Source: Gaoshiqia sp050298035 (GTDB lineage: Bacteria > Bacteroidota > Bacteroidia > Bacteroidales > Prolixibacteraceae). Taken from it: DNA of 25,905 nucleotides. Where the stretch lies: NCBI GenBank assembly GCA_050298035.1, contig JBNKTK010000045.1, positions 1 through 25,905 on the forward strand. Direction: 5' to 3'. Under the pieces are notes generated by a model. That model did no database searches and was not told the DNA's origin. It saw only the letters and a list, made by a program, of their open reading frames with translations. Of the stretch, positions 14,925-23,500 are shown piece by piece. Position 1 is the stretch's first letter; each line of letters opens with the position of its first letter. Position numbers and translations under genes: made by a program.

Positions 14925-16790
14925 TTAATTCTCGGTCAAATTCAGTTCTTCCAATACCGGTTGATCGGTAAAATCGATCTGCTTATCCGGGTTCTCATTC
15001 AGTTGTTCAAAAACAACGATCCGGTTCTCGCCGTCATTCAACCAACAGCCCGGCACATAAAGCGTTTGTTGCGGCCCAACTTTCCAGTAGCGTCCCAGGT
15101 TATGTCCATTGACAAAGACAATTCCCTTTCCCCAACCCGACATGTCCAGGAATGTATCTGCCGGTTTATCGACCGTGAAAACAGACTCGCAGAAAAGCGG
15201 CCGTCCGGGATTTACCGTTTCATTTTTTATTACAGGAGCCTCATCCATTGGCATTTTGTACATTTCCCAACCACCGCTGATCTCAAAACCATTCAGGGAG
15301 ATTGGGGAAATGATCCCTTTCCGGTTGTGTACAATCTCTGCCCCGTAGTTGATCCGCCCCATGTTTTCGACTAAAATTTCAAGCATGCCGTTAAAAGGGA
15401 TTTTTACCGGCAATTCATAGCTGTTGAACACCCGGTTCAGTTCGCCAATCTTCTTTCCGTTGACATAAACAACCGCGTAATCACGCAAACCATCGACCTT
15501 CAGGGTGCCGGACACCGGCTGGGTAAAGCGCTTCCGGTAAAGCACGTAGCCATACCCCTGCCCCAACTCTTCGAATGTCATCGGATGATCATTCAGCACA
15601 GGCTTCTGTGTTTTCAACCAGCTGAGCACATCCATGCTACCCGCAACCGGTTGGCTGGCATAAGCTGTCACCGGTATTTGCTCAGGAATTTCAGGCAGAC
15701 TGGTTTCCGAGAATTGTTGCATCACTTCGCGAATAGCCATGTATTTAGGTGTTACCCAACCAGCCTCGCTAATCGGCGCATCATAATCATAACTGGTAAT
15801 ATCGGGCTGAATGTCGTGTTCCTCGTTATAATTGGCGCCCGAGGTAAAACCAAAGTTCGTACCGCCGTGCACCATATAAAAATTAAAACTGACACCCTCT
15901 TCGAGGTATTTCTTTGTCTGACTGGCAATTTCTTCAGCACCAATCCGCACAAAACTTTCGGCCCAATGATCGAGCCACCCGGGATAGAACTCGGCCACCA
16001 TGTATGGGCCGGTGTTGCCATGATATTTGTCGACGGCTTTCTTCAGGTTATCAACATTGTTTTCGCCATTTGCCGTTGGCAAAACGCCCTCAATAGCACC
16101 TCCTTCGAACAACCAGCTGCCATCCGAAGTAAAAAAGGGCTCCTGAAAACCGGTTTCTTTCAATAAATTGTAAATGGTCATTTTGTAAGCCTGATGTTCT
16201 TCTTTCGATATGTCTTCCCGTTGAGCCACGTACGAACCAAACTCATTTTCGGCCTGCACCATAATGATCGGCCCTCCCTGATTGGCAAACAAGCCATCGA
16301 TTTCGGCATGAAGGTGTAGCAGGTAGTTTTCACACGAATCCAGAAAAGCTTCATTATTGCTGCGAATCACCAAATCGGGGTTGTTTTGCAGCCACCACGG
16401 ATAACCGCCAAATTCCCATTCGGCACAAACATACGGGCCTGGTCGCAGGATCACATACAAGCCTTCCTCGCCCGCCGTGCGAATGTATTCAGCCAAATCT
16501 TTATTGCCGGTTTCAAAATCCCACACCCCGGGGGCAGTTTCGTGGTAGTTCCAAAAAACATATGTTGCCACCGTGTTCAAGCCCATGGCCTTAAGCATTT
16601 GAAGCCGGTGACGCCAATAGGCTTTTGGAATACGCTCGTAGTGCATTTCACCGGAATGGATCTTGATGGCCTTTCCGTCCTGACGAAACTCACCGTTCGC
16701 AATTGTAAAACCACCCTCCTGCTGTTCCCTGGTCTGGCATGAGGTAAGCACAACCAGAGCCAAGGCTGATATTAAAAATAAACGTTTCAC
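14925..16790 (-). CDS. GH35 beta-galactosidase-family lipoprotein
   Basis: This 621-residue lipoprotein has Cys18 in an LTSC lipobox. It starts with the GH35 barrel: GKAIKIHSGEMHYERIPKAY at 39-58, MGLNTVATYVFWNYHE at 69-84, and ILRPGPYVCAEWEFGGYPWW at 114-133. The acid/base motif GGPIIMVQAENEFGS (172-186, Glu183) and the nucleophile region GPYMVAEFYPGW (Glu267) are both intact. C-terminal beta-sandwich (jelly-roll) domains follow (LKVDGLRDYAVVYVNGKKIG, FVNGHNLGRYWKVGPQQTLY). GH35 enzymes release terminal beta-galactose, often beta-1,3 in this lineage. It should sit in the outer membrane or periplasm. It lies second in the GH29 operon, 24 nt after the fucosidase. Confidence 0.96.
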   Translation of the reverse strand: MKRLFLISALALVVLTSCQTREQQEGGFTIANGEFRQDGKAIKIHSGEMHYERIPKAYWRHRLQMLKAMGLNTVATYVFWNYHETAPGVWDFETGNKDLAEYIRTAGEEGLYVILRPGPYVCAEWEFGGYPWWLQNNPDLVIRSNNEAFLDSCENYLLHLHAEIDGLFANQGGPIIMVQAENEFGSYVAQREDISKEEHQAYKMTIYNLLKETGFQEPFFTSDGSWLFEGGAIEGVLPTANGENNVDNLKKAVDKYHGNTGPYMVAEFYPGWLDHWAESFVRIGAEEIASQTKKYLEEGVSFNFYMVHGGTNFGFTSGANYNEEHDIQPDITSYDYDAPISEAGWVTPKYMAIREVMQQFSETSLPEIPEQIPVTAYASQPVAGSMDVLSWLKTQKPVLNDHPMTFEELGQGYGYVLYRKRFTQPVSGTLKVDGLRDYAVVYVNGKKIGELNRVFNSYELPVKIPFNGMLEILVENMGRINYGAEIVHNRKGIISPISLNGFEISGGWEMYKMPMDEAPVIKNETVNPGRPLFCESVFTVDKPADTFLDMSGWGKGIVFVNGHNLGRYWKVGPQQTLYVPGCWLNDGENRIVVFEQLNENPDKQIDFTDQPVLEELNLTEN

Positions 16791-16814
16791 TTTCGTTGGT
16801 TTTGGTAGAATGAA

Positions 16815-18251
16815 TTAGTTGGTTTTGAATGAAAATGCCAGTGCCGGATATGCTCCATGTTTTACCCGGAATGATTTGGGTACAACAACGCTCACTTTCC
16901 CGTCAACAATTTTCCACTTCACACTTTTTCCGGTTGCCAGCATGATGACTTTGGAACCTTTTGAAGGAATATTTCCTCCCCATTCCAACGTTGCAGGAAC
17001 AGGTTCCCCTTCGGTCAGCCTTGCCAGTGCATAGATGGTGTGGTCTTTCCCTTCGGTAAAGAAAACCTCTCCATCGCTATATTTTTCTGTTGTCCGGGTA
17101 TTATAAATTGCCTGCCCGTTTTGCTGCATCCAGTTGCCAATTTCTTCCAAACGGGCAACAACCTCATCATCGATAATCCCATTAGGATTAGGGCCAACCC
17201 CAAGCAACAAACTTCCGCCTTTGGCCACAATCTCAATCAGGTTGTGAATGATTTTGGCCGGTGTTTTCAACTGCTCATTCGGCACATATCCCCAGTTATT
17301 CCCCAGGGTGAGGCAGCTTTCCCACGGGTAAGGCAACTGTTCCTCGGGAATACGGTGTTCGGGTGTTTGGTAGTTTTCATACGGCCCGTGAACAGTCCGG
17401 TCAACAATCAACAAGCCAGGCTGAGCCTCACGGGCCATTTCCGCAATTTTAGGCATATCAACCTGCTGATCCCAATCCGGAATGGGCGCTCCCCAGGAAA
17501 TCACCTCCTCGGTCACCGTTTCGCGCGGACGCACCCAGCCCCCATCCAGCCACAGGATATCGATTTTCCCGTAATCGTGCATCAACTCACCGATCTGGTT
17601 ATAGGTGAATTTTTTGTAACGGTCCCAGCGTTACGGAAACTTGCGGATATCGTAATTCACATTGCGGTTTGGGGTGGCATATTTGTCCCACCAAAAGTCC
17701 TGCGAATGCCAGTCGGGCTTCGAAAAGTATGCCCCAATCATAAAGCCTTTATCCCTGAAAGCGCTGAAAACATATTTTGCCACGTTGGACTTTGGATTGT
17801 CAGCAAACGGGCCATCGGTAATTTTGTAATCGGTTTGATGTGTATCGAACATGTTGAACCCATCGTGGTGCTTGGTGGTAAAAACCACATATTTCATCCC
17901 CGCACTGGCAGCGGCCTGCGCCCACTGGTCCGGATCGAACCCCTCCGGGTTGAACTGGTCTTTCAGCCCCCAATACCAAGCCTTGTACTGGCAATAGGTC
18001 ATGCTGTCCGGCCGGTTGATCCAGTCTTCGGAACAAAGCTCCCACGATTCGATAATTCCCGGCACAGCATAAAGCCCCCAGTGAATGATCATTCCAAATT
18101 TGAGGTCTTGCCACTGATCCAGCTTTTCCAATACTTTTTTATCGGTTGTCCACTCATATTTTGTTGATTGCGGATGTATTCCCAACTCCTGGGAAGAGAC
18201 TGTTGGCAAAATCAGCACGAACAATGCCAATACCAGAACTACCTTCTTCAT
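16815..18251 (-). pseudogene. GH29 alpha-L-fucosidase interrupted by an in-frame TAA
   Basis: The two fragments 17631-18251 and the rest down to 16815 are in the same frame (their starts differ by 666 nt) and form one 478-residue GH29 fucosidase if the TAA at 17631-17633 is ignored. Codon 207 is TAA, between NYDIRKFP and RWDRYKKFTYNQIGEL. Before it lie the signal peptide, FGMIIHWGLYAVPG (52-65) and YVVFTTKHHDGFNMFDT (121-137). After it lie the nucleophile region IDILWLDGGW (Asp236), PYPWESCLTLGNNWGY and LLLGVGPNPNG. The N-terminal fragment therefore lacks the nucleophile and should be inactive. A single base change (for example from GAA) explains the stop. Either a real nonsense mutation or a base-call error in a draft assembly is possible. 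GH29 removes alpha-L-fucose with retention. It is first in the operon, so polarity on GH35 could matter. Confidence 0.9.
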
Positions 18252-18291
18252 TTTCAGTTGTTTTAACTTGTATTACTTTTAAAAACAATTG

Positions 18292-18299
18292 TAAATATA
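18292..18299 (-). promoter_or_regulatory. Candidate -7 element of the GH29 operon
   Basis: The minus strand reads TATATTTA, 7 of 8 matches to TAnnTTTG, about 41 nt upstream of the GH29 ATG. No clear TTTG lies at -33. The putative operator begins 39 nt further upstream, nearly the same spacing as at susC (38 nt). Confidence 0.35.
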
Positions 18300-18338
18300 G
18301 GCAATATAAGTCAATAAGAACATCAGTTTACCGAAAAA

Positions 18339-18352
18339 TGTGTGCGCAAACA
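18339..18352. promoter_or_regulatory. Putative LacI operator, site D (GH29 operon)
   Basis: The sequence TGTGTGCGCAAACA is the exact reverse complement of site A at 2013-2026, 16 kb away. It lies 87 bp upstream of the GH29 ATG. In the direction of the operon it reads the same way as site A reads toward susC, and the distance to the candidate -7 box is nearly equal (39 versus 38 nt). Confidence 0.72.
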
Positions 18353-18810
18353 TCATTTTTAATTTCATCGCTAACAAGGGATCAAGAGCATAAAAACCAG
18401 TTTACAATAAGTAGAATGATAACCGCCAAACACCTCTCAATTCCGGCAAATTGGTAAAAACAGCACACCCGTGCCATGTCAAAGCTTCGATTCCTGACTG
18501 AGACTGCTTCATCCTCGTTCCTCGTCTTCGCAGTGACGTCACTCCGAGGAGCTAAACCGCCATTGCGCAATTGACTTGACACTCGGTGTAGGGATAACCA
18601 TCCACAGGACACCGAAGCGTAGAACAACCGCCAGTCAAAGTCATAAAGACCTCCATGCAGTTACCATGGAAGCTATTGACATATGAAGAGTGCCTTGTAT
18701 TGTTCGTATTGAAATTATATCTGAAATATGCCGGTTATGCCGAATTGTTGAACATTTTCTAAGAATTTCTTCTAATTTCGCCTATTCCAACAACTGAATT
18801 AGAATTTAAA
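18353..18810. other. Divergent intergenic region before the sigma factor
   Basis: No credible gene is present here. It holds the repeat remnant at 18488-18562 and a small stem-loop (TCCATG at 18652-18657 with CATGGA at 18665-18670). Near the sigma gene it holds TAATTTCG at 18773-18780, a 7-of-8 match to the -7 element (a TTG is 22 nt upstream, slightly too far). No copy of the LacI operator faces the sigma gene. The segment between about 18560 and 18640 is compositionally unlike the AT-rich flanks and may be degraded sequence. Confidence 0.4.
18488..18562. repeat. Interspersed palindromic-repeat remnant
   Basis: On the minus strand the stretch reads like the widespread bacterial intergenic repeat of the form GTCATTGCGAGGAACGAAGCAATC: here GTCACTGCGAAGACGAGG, then AACGAGGATGAAGCAGTC. 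It includes the 12-bp palindrome AGTGACGTCACT at 18532-18543. It is GC-richer than its surroundings. The link to a known repeat family rests on memory of its consensus. A genome-wide copy count would settle it. Confidence 0.4.
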
Positions 18811-19404
18811 TTGCACACAGAGATTGAAAATAGTGACCATGCACTTATCGTTCAAATTCGGAAGGGTGACTTGCAAGCGTTCAGGACATTGTATGACAAA
18901 TATGGGCTGAAAGTATACCAGTTCTCCAGAAAGTATTTGTATGATAAAGAAGATGCAGCAGATGTGCTGAATGAAGTTTTTCTGAAAATCTGGGAAACCC
19001 GAAACGCACTAAAATCAGGAACCTCATTTCAGTCGTACCTCTTTACAATTGCCTATAATAACATCCGTAAGCGCCGGCTAAAGAAAAGCAGGGAAGAAAA
19101 CCACATCCGGATATTTGCCAAAGAATATTTGCAGGAAACTACCGGTAATGAAGAACAGCTGGACTATCATCTGTTTATACAAAAAATGAATAAACTGGCA
19201 GAACAGCTTCCTGTACGCCGAAAAGAAATTTTCCTACTGAGGTACCAACACGAATTAAAAAACGGTGAAATTGCGGATCGTTTAAACCTGACCGAGCAAT
19301 TTGTCAAGAACCAACTGTCAATTGCCCGCAAGTTTATCATTTCAGGATTGACTAATGACCGCGAAATCTCAGAGCTGTTACTCTTCTTTTTATTTCTACA
19401 CTAA
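18811..19404 (+). CDS. ECF RNA polymerase sigma factor (FecI-like) with TTG start
   Basis: This 197-residue sigma-70 family protein has region 2 at about 23-92 (AFRTLYDKYGLKVYQFSRKY, DAADVLNEVFLKIWE, FQSYLFTIAYNNIRKRR) and region 4 at about 126-178 (EQLPVRRKEIFLLRYQHELK, IADRLNLTEQFVKNQLSIAR). It is of the Bacteroidota ECF type paired with FecR anti-sigma factors and ends in a hydrophobic tail (ELLLFFLFL) frequent in this group. The only sensible start is TTG at 18811. The upstream in-frame stop is at 18760-18762, and no in-frame ATG precedes region 2. It should activate the downstream fecR-susC-susD unit when the SusC STN domain signals that glycan is bound. Confidence 0.93.
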   Translation: MHTEIENSDHALIVQIRKGDLQAFRTLYDKYGLKVYQFSRKYLYDKEDAADVLNEVFLKIWETRNALKSGTSFQSYLFTIAYNNIRKRRLKKSREENHIRIFAKEYLQETTGNEEQLDYHLFIQKMNKLAEQLPVRRKEIFLLRYQHELKNGEIADRLNLTEQFVKNQLSIARKFIISGLTNDREISELLLFFLFLH

Positions 19405-19481
19405 ACCAATTCAAAAAAAAATAGTTTTCGAGAGGTACGTTTTGCCGGTTAAAGGATATAACCTGTAAACTAATCTGCAAG

Positions 19482-20495
19482 ATGACTATTGAAAAGAATC
19501 GTATTGAGCACATCTTTGCTCAAAAAGGTAGCTTGGCCGATCATAAAAAACTGGACGACTATTTATCCGATGAAAAATCCAATAAAGAGTTAAGAGAGGT
19601 CATCCGGGATCAATGGCAAATTTTTGAACCGGAGCCCGAGCCATATTTCAACCCTGATCACAATTTCTACAAATTATTTAACGCCATTCGTCATCTCAAA
19701 GATGAAAAATCCAGGCTTCTGTACAGGGTCAGCCAGGTAGCTGCCGTTTTACTTGCCGGACTGTTCATTGCCGGGGCAATTTATTTTAAAGGAGAAAAAC
19801 CTGCTGCCATACAAAAACAATTCGTTGAGTTTTATTCGCACACTGGTTATCGAAACAAATTCACGTTGCCTGATGGAACAAGTGGATGGCTGAGCCACAA
19901 CTCGGAGTTGAAGTATTATTTGGACAGCAACTCTGCCCGCATCGTCGAGTTAGATGGTATGGCTTATTTTGATGTAGTCCACCTTGATAAAAACCGTCCC
20001 TTCAAAGTTAAAACCCCTTCCAATCTGGATATCGAAGTTTTGGGAACGCGGTTCAATGTGGCTTCCTATTCCAATGAAAACACCTGTGAAGTTGTACTGG
20101 AACAAGGCAGTGTACGCCTGAGCATGCAGGACAAGCAAGTTGGTAAATTAGTACCCAACGAGCGTGTTGTATACAATGTAGCAGAGAACAACCTGTCGAA
20201 ATCGGTAGTAAATGTTGGGGATTACATCGAGTGGAAAGACGGAAAACTAATCATGAACGACCTGTCGCTGGCGGAGAGCTGCCAGAAATTGAGCCGTTTT
20301 TACAATGCTGATATCGTTTTGGGATCGGACGACCTGAAAAATCGGAAAGTGCGCTTGATGCTAGAGGACGAAAGCCTGGATGAAGCACTCGAACTGCTCG
20401 CACATCTATTCCCGGTAAAATATGAAGTGACAGAGCGAAAACAAACAACCGATAACAGTTTTTCAAAAAAGAAAATCATTCTGAAATTAAAATAA
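19482..20495 (+). CDS. FecR-family anti-sigma factor
   Basis: The 337-residue protein has a cytoplasmic N-terminal part (1-80), one transmembrane helix (about 82-102, VSQVAAVLLAGLFIAGAIYF), and a periplasmic FecR domain (about 115-215: KFTLPDGTSGWLSHNSEL, VELDGMAYFDVV, FKVKTPSNLDIEVLGTRFNV). A C-terminal DUF4974-type domain follows (about 255-325: MNDLSLAESCQKLSRFYNAD, LDEALELLAHLFPVKYE). It holds the ECF sigma factor encoded 77 nt upstream at the inner membrane and releases it when contacted by the STN domain of the SusC encoded downstream. The gene order sigma-fecR-susC-susD is the classic trans-envelope signalling arrangement. Confidence 0.95.
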   Translation: MTIEKNRIEHIFAQKGSLADHKKLDDYLSDEKSNKELREVIRDQWQIFEPEPEPYFNPDHNFYKLFNAIRHLKDEKSRLLYRVSQVAAVLLAGLFIAGAIYFKGEKPAAIQKQFVEFYSHTGYRNKFTLPDGTSGWLSHNSELKYYLDSNSARIVELDGMAYFDVVHLDKNRPFKVKTPSNLDIEVLGTRFNVASYSNENTCEVVLEQGSVRLSMQDKQVGKLVPNERVVYNVAENNLSKSVVNVGDYIEWKDGKLIMNDLSLAESCQKLSRFYNADIVLGSDDLKNRKVRLMLEDESLDEALELLAHLFPVKYEVTERKQTTDNSFSKKKIILKLK

Positions 20496-20522
20496 AAAAT
20501 GAACTAAATCAAAAAGGGAAAA

Positions 20523-20551
20523 AGCAGGAAAGCACCGCCATGCTTCCTGCT
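20523..20551. other. Stem-loop between fecR and susC
   Basis: AGCAGGAA plus GCA (20523-20534, with A20531 bulged) pairs with TGCTTCCTGCT (20541-20551), giving 11 bp and a 6-nt loop. No T-run follows on the plus strand. On the minus strand it is followed by a T-rich tract, but no gene reads that way. It may act as a processing site, an attenuator or a leftover terminator that separates fecR from the highly expressed susC. Confidence 0.5.
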
Positions 20552-20598
20552 CAAATGTAAAATCTATGAGGTTATAAACTTTACAAACAATCAAATTT

Positions 20599-23500
20599 AT
20601 GAAAAAAATGAACAGGTATGAGGTGTGGTATCATCATGCCTTAAAAAAATTGTTTCGTATGATACGCATTGCTCTAGTTTTCATGTTGATTTGCGTTTTT
20701 GAATCGTTTGCACTCGATTCGTACACGCAGTCAGCAAAAATATCAATCTCCGAACAAGGAGCTAAGTTGGAAGAAATCCTGCTACGGATTGAAAGTCAGA
20801 CAAAATACCGGTTTGCATACAACCGGGATGAACTGGATTTAAACAGGAAATATTCCATTAGTGAAACAGATTTGAATATTGCAGATTTGCTGCATGAGCT
20901 GTTTGAGGATGGTTCAGTCAAGTACACCATCCTCGGTCGCCAGATTGTGCTTTCTCCCGGGGAAGTGCAGGTAAAAACAAGTCAGAAACTGGCTGTTTCC
21001 GGAATAATCCGGAATGAAAAGAAGGAACCGATCCCTGGCGTGACGGTCATTATAAAAGGAACGACACGTGGTACGATTACCGATTTTGATGGAAAATACA
21101 ATTTGGGTGATGTGCCTGCTGACGGCACGCTGCTGTTTTCGTTCATAGGAATGAAAACACAGGAAATCCCGATAAACGAAAGAGCGATTATCGACGTGAT
21201 AATGTCGGAAGAATCGATTGGCCTGGAAGAAGTTGTTGCGGTGGGATACGGAACAATGAGAAAAAGTGACCTTACCGGCGCCGTGGTCAATCTTTCAGGT
21301 GAAAAATTGAAAGAATCCATTGTAATCAACCCCGACCAAATGATGCAGGGGAAAGTGGCTGGTGTCCAGGTACAGGCCAACTCCGGTGCTCCGGGCGCTG
21401 CCAACTCCATTCGTATCCGCGGGGCAACTTCTATTAACAATAGTAATGAACCACTTTATATCATTGATGGAATCCAGGTAAGTGGAGCAGGTACCGAAAC
21501 TGCGGGGTTCTCATGGTCAGGAGGTTCTAACGGACAAAACATTGTAAACCCCCTGGCATCAATCTCTCCCAGCGATATTGTTTCGATAGATGTATTGAAG
21601 GATGCTTCATCTACCGCTATATACGGAACCGCGGGTGCCAACGGTGTCGTTATTGTAACGACCAAGCGTGGAAAGGCGGGTAAAACCCGAGTCTCCTATG
21701 ATGGCTATGTCGCCCTTCAGAATAGAGCTAAAAAGCTGAACATGATGAACCTTTCCGAGTTTGCAACCTACCAAACGCAACTATACGACGAAGGTCTGAT
21801 GGGAACAATTGACGAGACTTACCAGGATCCTTCATTGTTGGGAGCGGGAACCGACTGGCAGGATGCGGTAATCGAAAATGCCTGGATGCACAATCATAAT
21901 ATTGGAATTAACGGAGGCTCCGAGAATACAACATTTGCTGCTTCAACCGGCTATACGAACCAGGATGGGATGTTGCTGAGTTCAGGGTTCAAACGTTACA
22001 CCAGCCGTATTAATGTGGATAGTAAAGTGAATGAATCGGTGAAAGCAGGAATGTCACTTTCTTATGGGCGCACTGATGAATCGATCATTAACAATGATGG
22101 GATCAACGGTGTGGTAATGCAGGCAGCACTGATGTCGCCTATTGTTCCGATTTACGATTTCGATGGCAACTATGCCGGACCGGAAACCGTGAACGGCTCT
22201 TCAATTTATAACCCGGTAGCACTGACCAAAGACCAGGACAATACCTTATTGCGAGAACGGATAATGGGTAGTGTGTATACCGAGATAAAACCATGGAAAG
22301 ACCTTACTGTTCGATCTGAATTTAGCATTGACCGTTCAAATAATGTCAACAAAGGTTTTAAACCAAGCTATGAATATGGACAATTGAAAAATGCCAATAT
22401 CCAGATCATGCAGCGGGAAGACCATAGTTTGTACTGGGTTTGGAAGAATTTTGCAACATATAATAAAACGTTTGACAAACACGCGATTACCTGGATGCTG
22501 GGGGCTGAAATCTCCAAATCAGCGTGGGAAGGTACTCAGATTATTAAAGATCAGTTGACATCAAACGACATTCGGGTTATAACTGCTGATGGAGAATTAG
22601 TGTCAAGCAATGGATGGAAGGATTCCGCTACGAAAGAGTCGTTCTTCAGCCGGATGAATTATAGTTTCGATAATCGCTATTTATTTAGTGTAATCCTGCG
22701 TTCTGATGCTTCCTCAAAGTTTGGCGCGAACTACCGTTGGGGATACTTCCCCTCGTTTTCAGCGGCCTGGCGTGTCGTGAACGAAAGCTTTATGGAAGGC
22801 ACAAAAAATTGGTTATCTAACCTGAAACTACGCTTGAGCTATGGTCAGGTTGGAAACGACAATATTGGAACCTATCTCTACGGTTCCACCATGCAGGCAT
22901 TTCCTACAGCCTTTGGTACAGCTTACCGCATGGCCAATAATGCGAATCCGGATTTGAAATGGGAAGCATCAGTTGAGTACAATGGAGGAATTGAGTTGGG
23001 TTTGTTTGATGGACGAATCAACCTAACTGTTGAGCCCTACTATAAAACGACGAGAGACATGTTGCTCCAGCCTTCAGTATCGCCAGTGCTTGGCGGTTCT
23101 GGGTATATCGATATCCAGACACCTTACATGAACATGGGACAAGTTGATAACAAAGGGGTCGATATTGCTTTGAATACAGTAAACATCGACAAAAATGATT
23201 TTAAGTGGGACTCAAATGTGACTTTCTCGCTCAACCGGAATACTGTGAAAGCGCTCGATGACCAGGGCACAACAATCTACGGAAGCCTCGACTGGTATGC
23301 TGCTTTCCAAACCGTGTCGATGATTACTGTTGGACAGCCGATTGGTGTATTCTATGGCTACAAAACAGATGGTTTGTTTGTAAACGCTGAAGATATCCGG
23401 ACATCTGCCCTTCCCGAAGGGATTGACATTCACCGGACAACCGGAGTTTGGGTAGGCGATGTGAAGTTTAAAGATCTTAGCGGCCCTAATGGGGTTCCCG

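Noticed and set aside
16815..17585. Independent short GH29 protein starting at 17585
   Set aside because: The frame is continuous with the upstream fragment and family homology extends through the TAA. The proposed start is a TTG in the middle of the barrel, so it is a fragment of one gene.
18382..18627. Small minus-strand ORF of 81 codons in the intergenic region
   Set aside because: It overlaps the repeat remnant, has no recognisable domain or ribosome-binding site, and its composition does not look coding.
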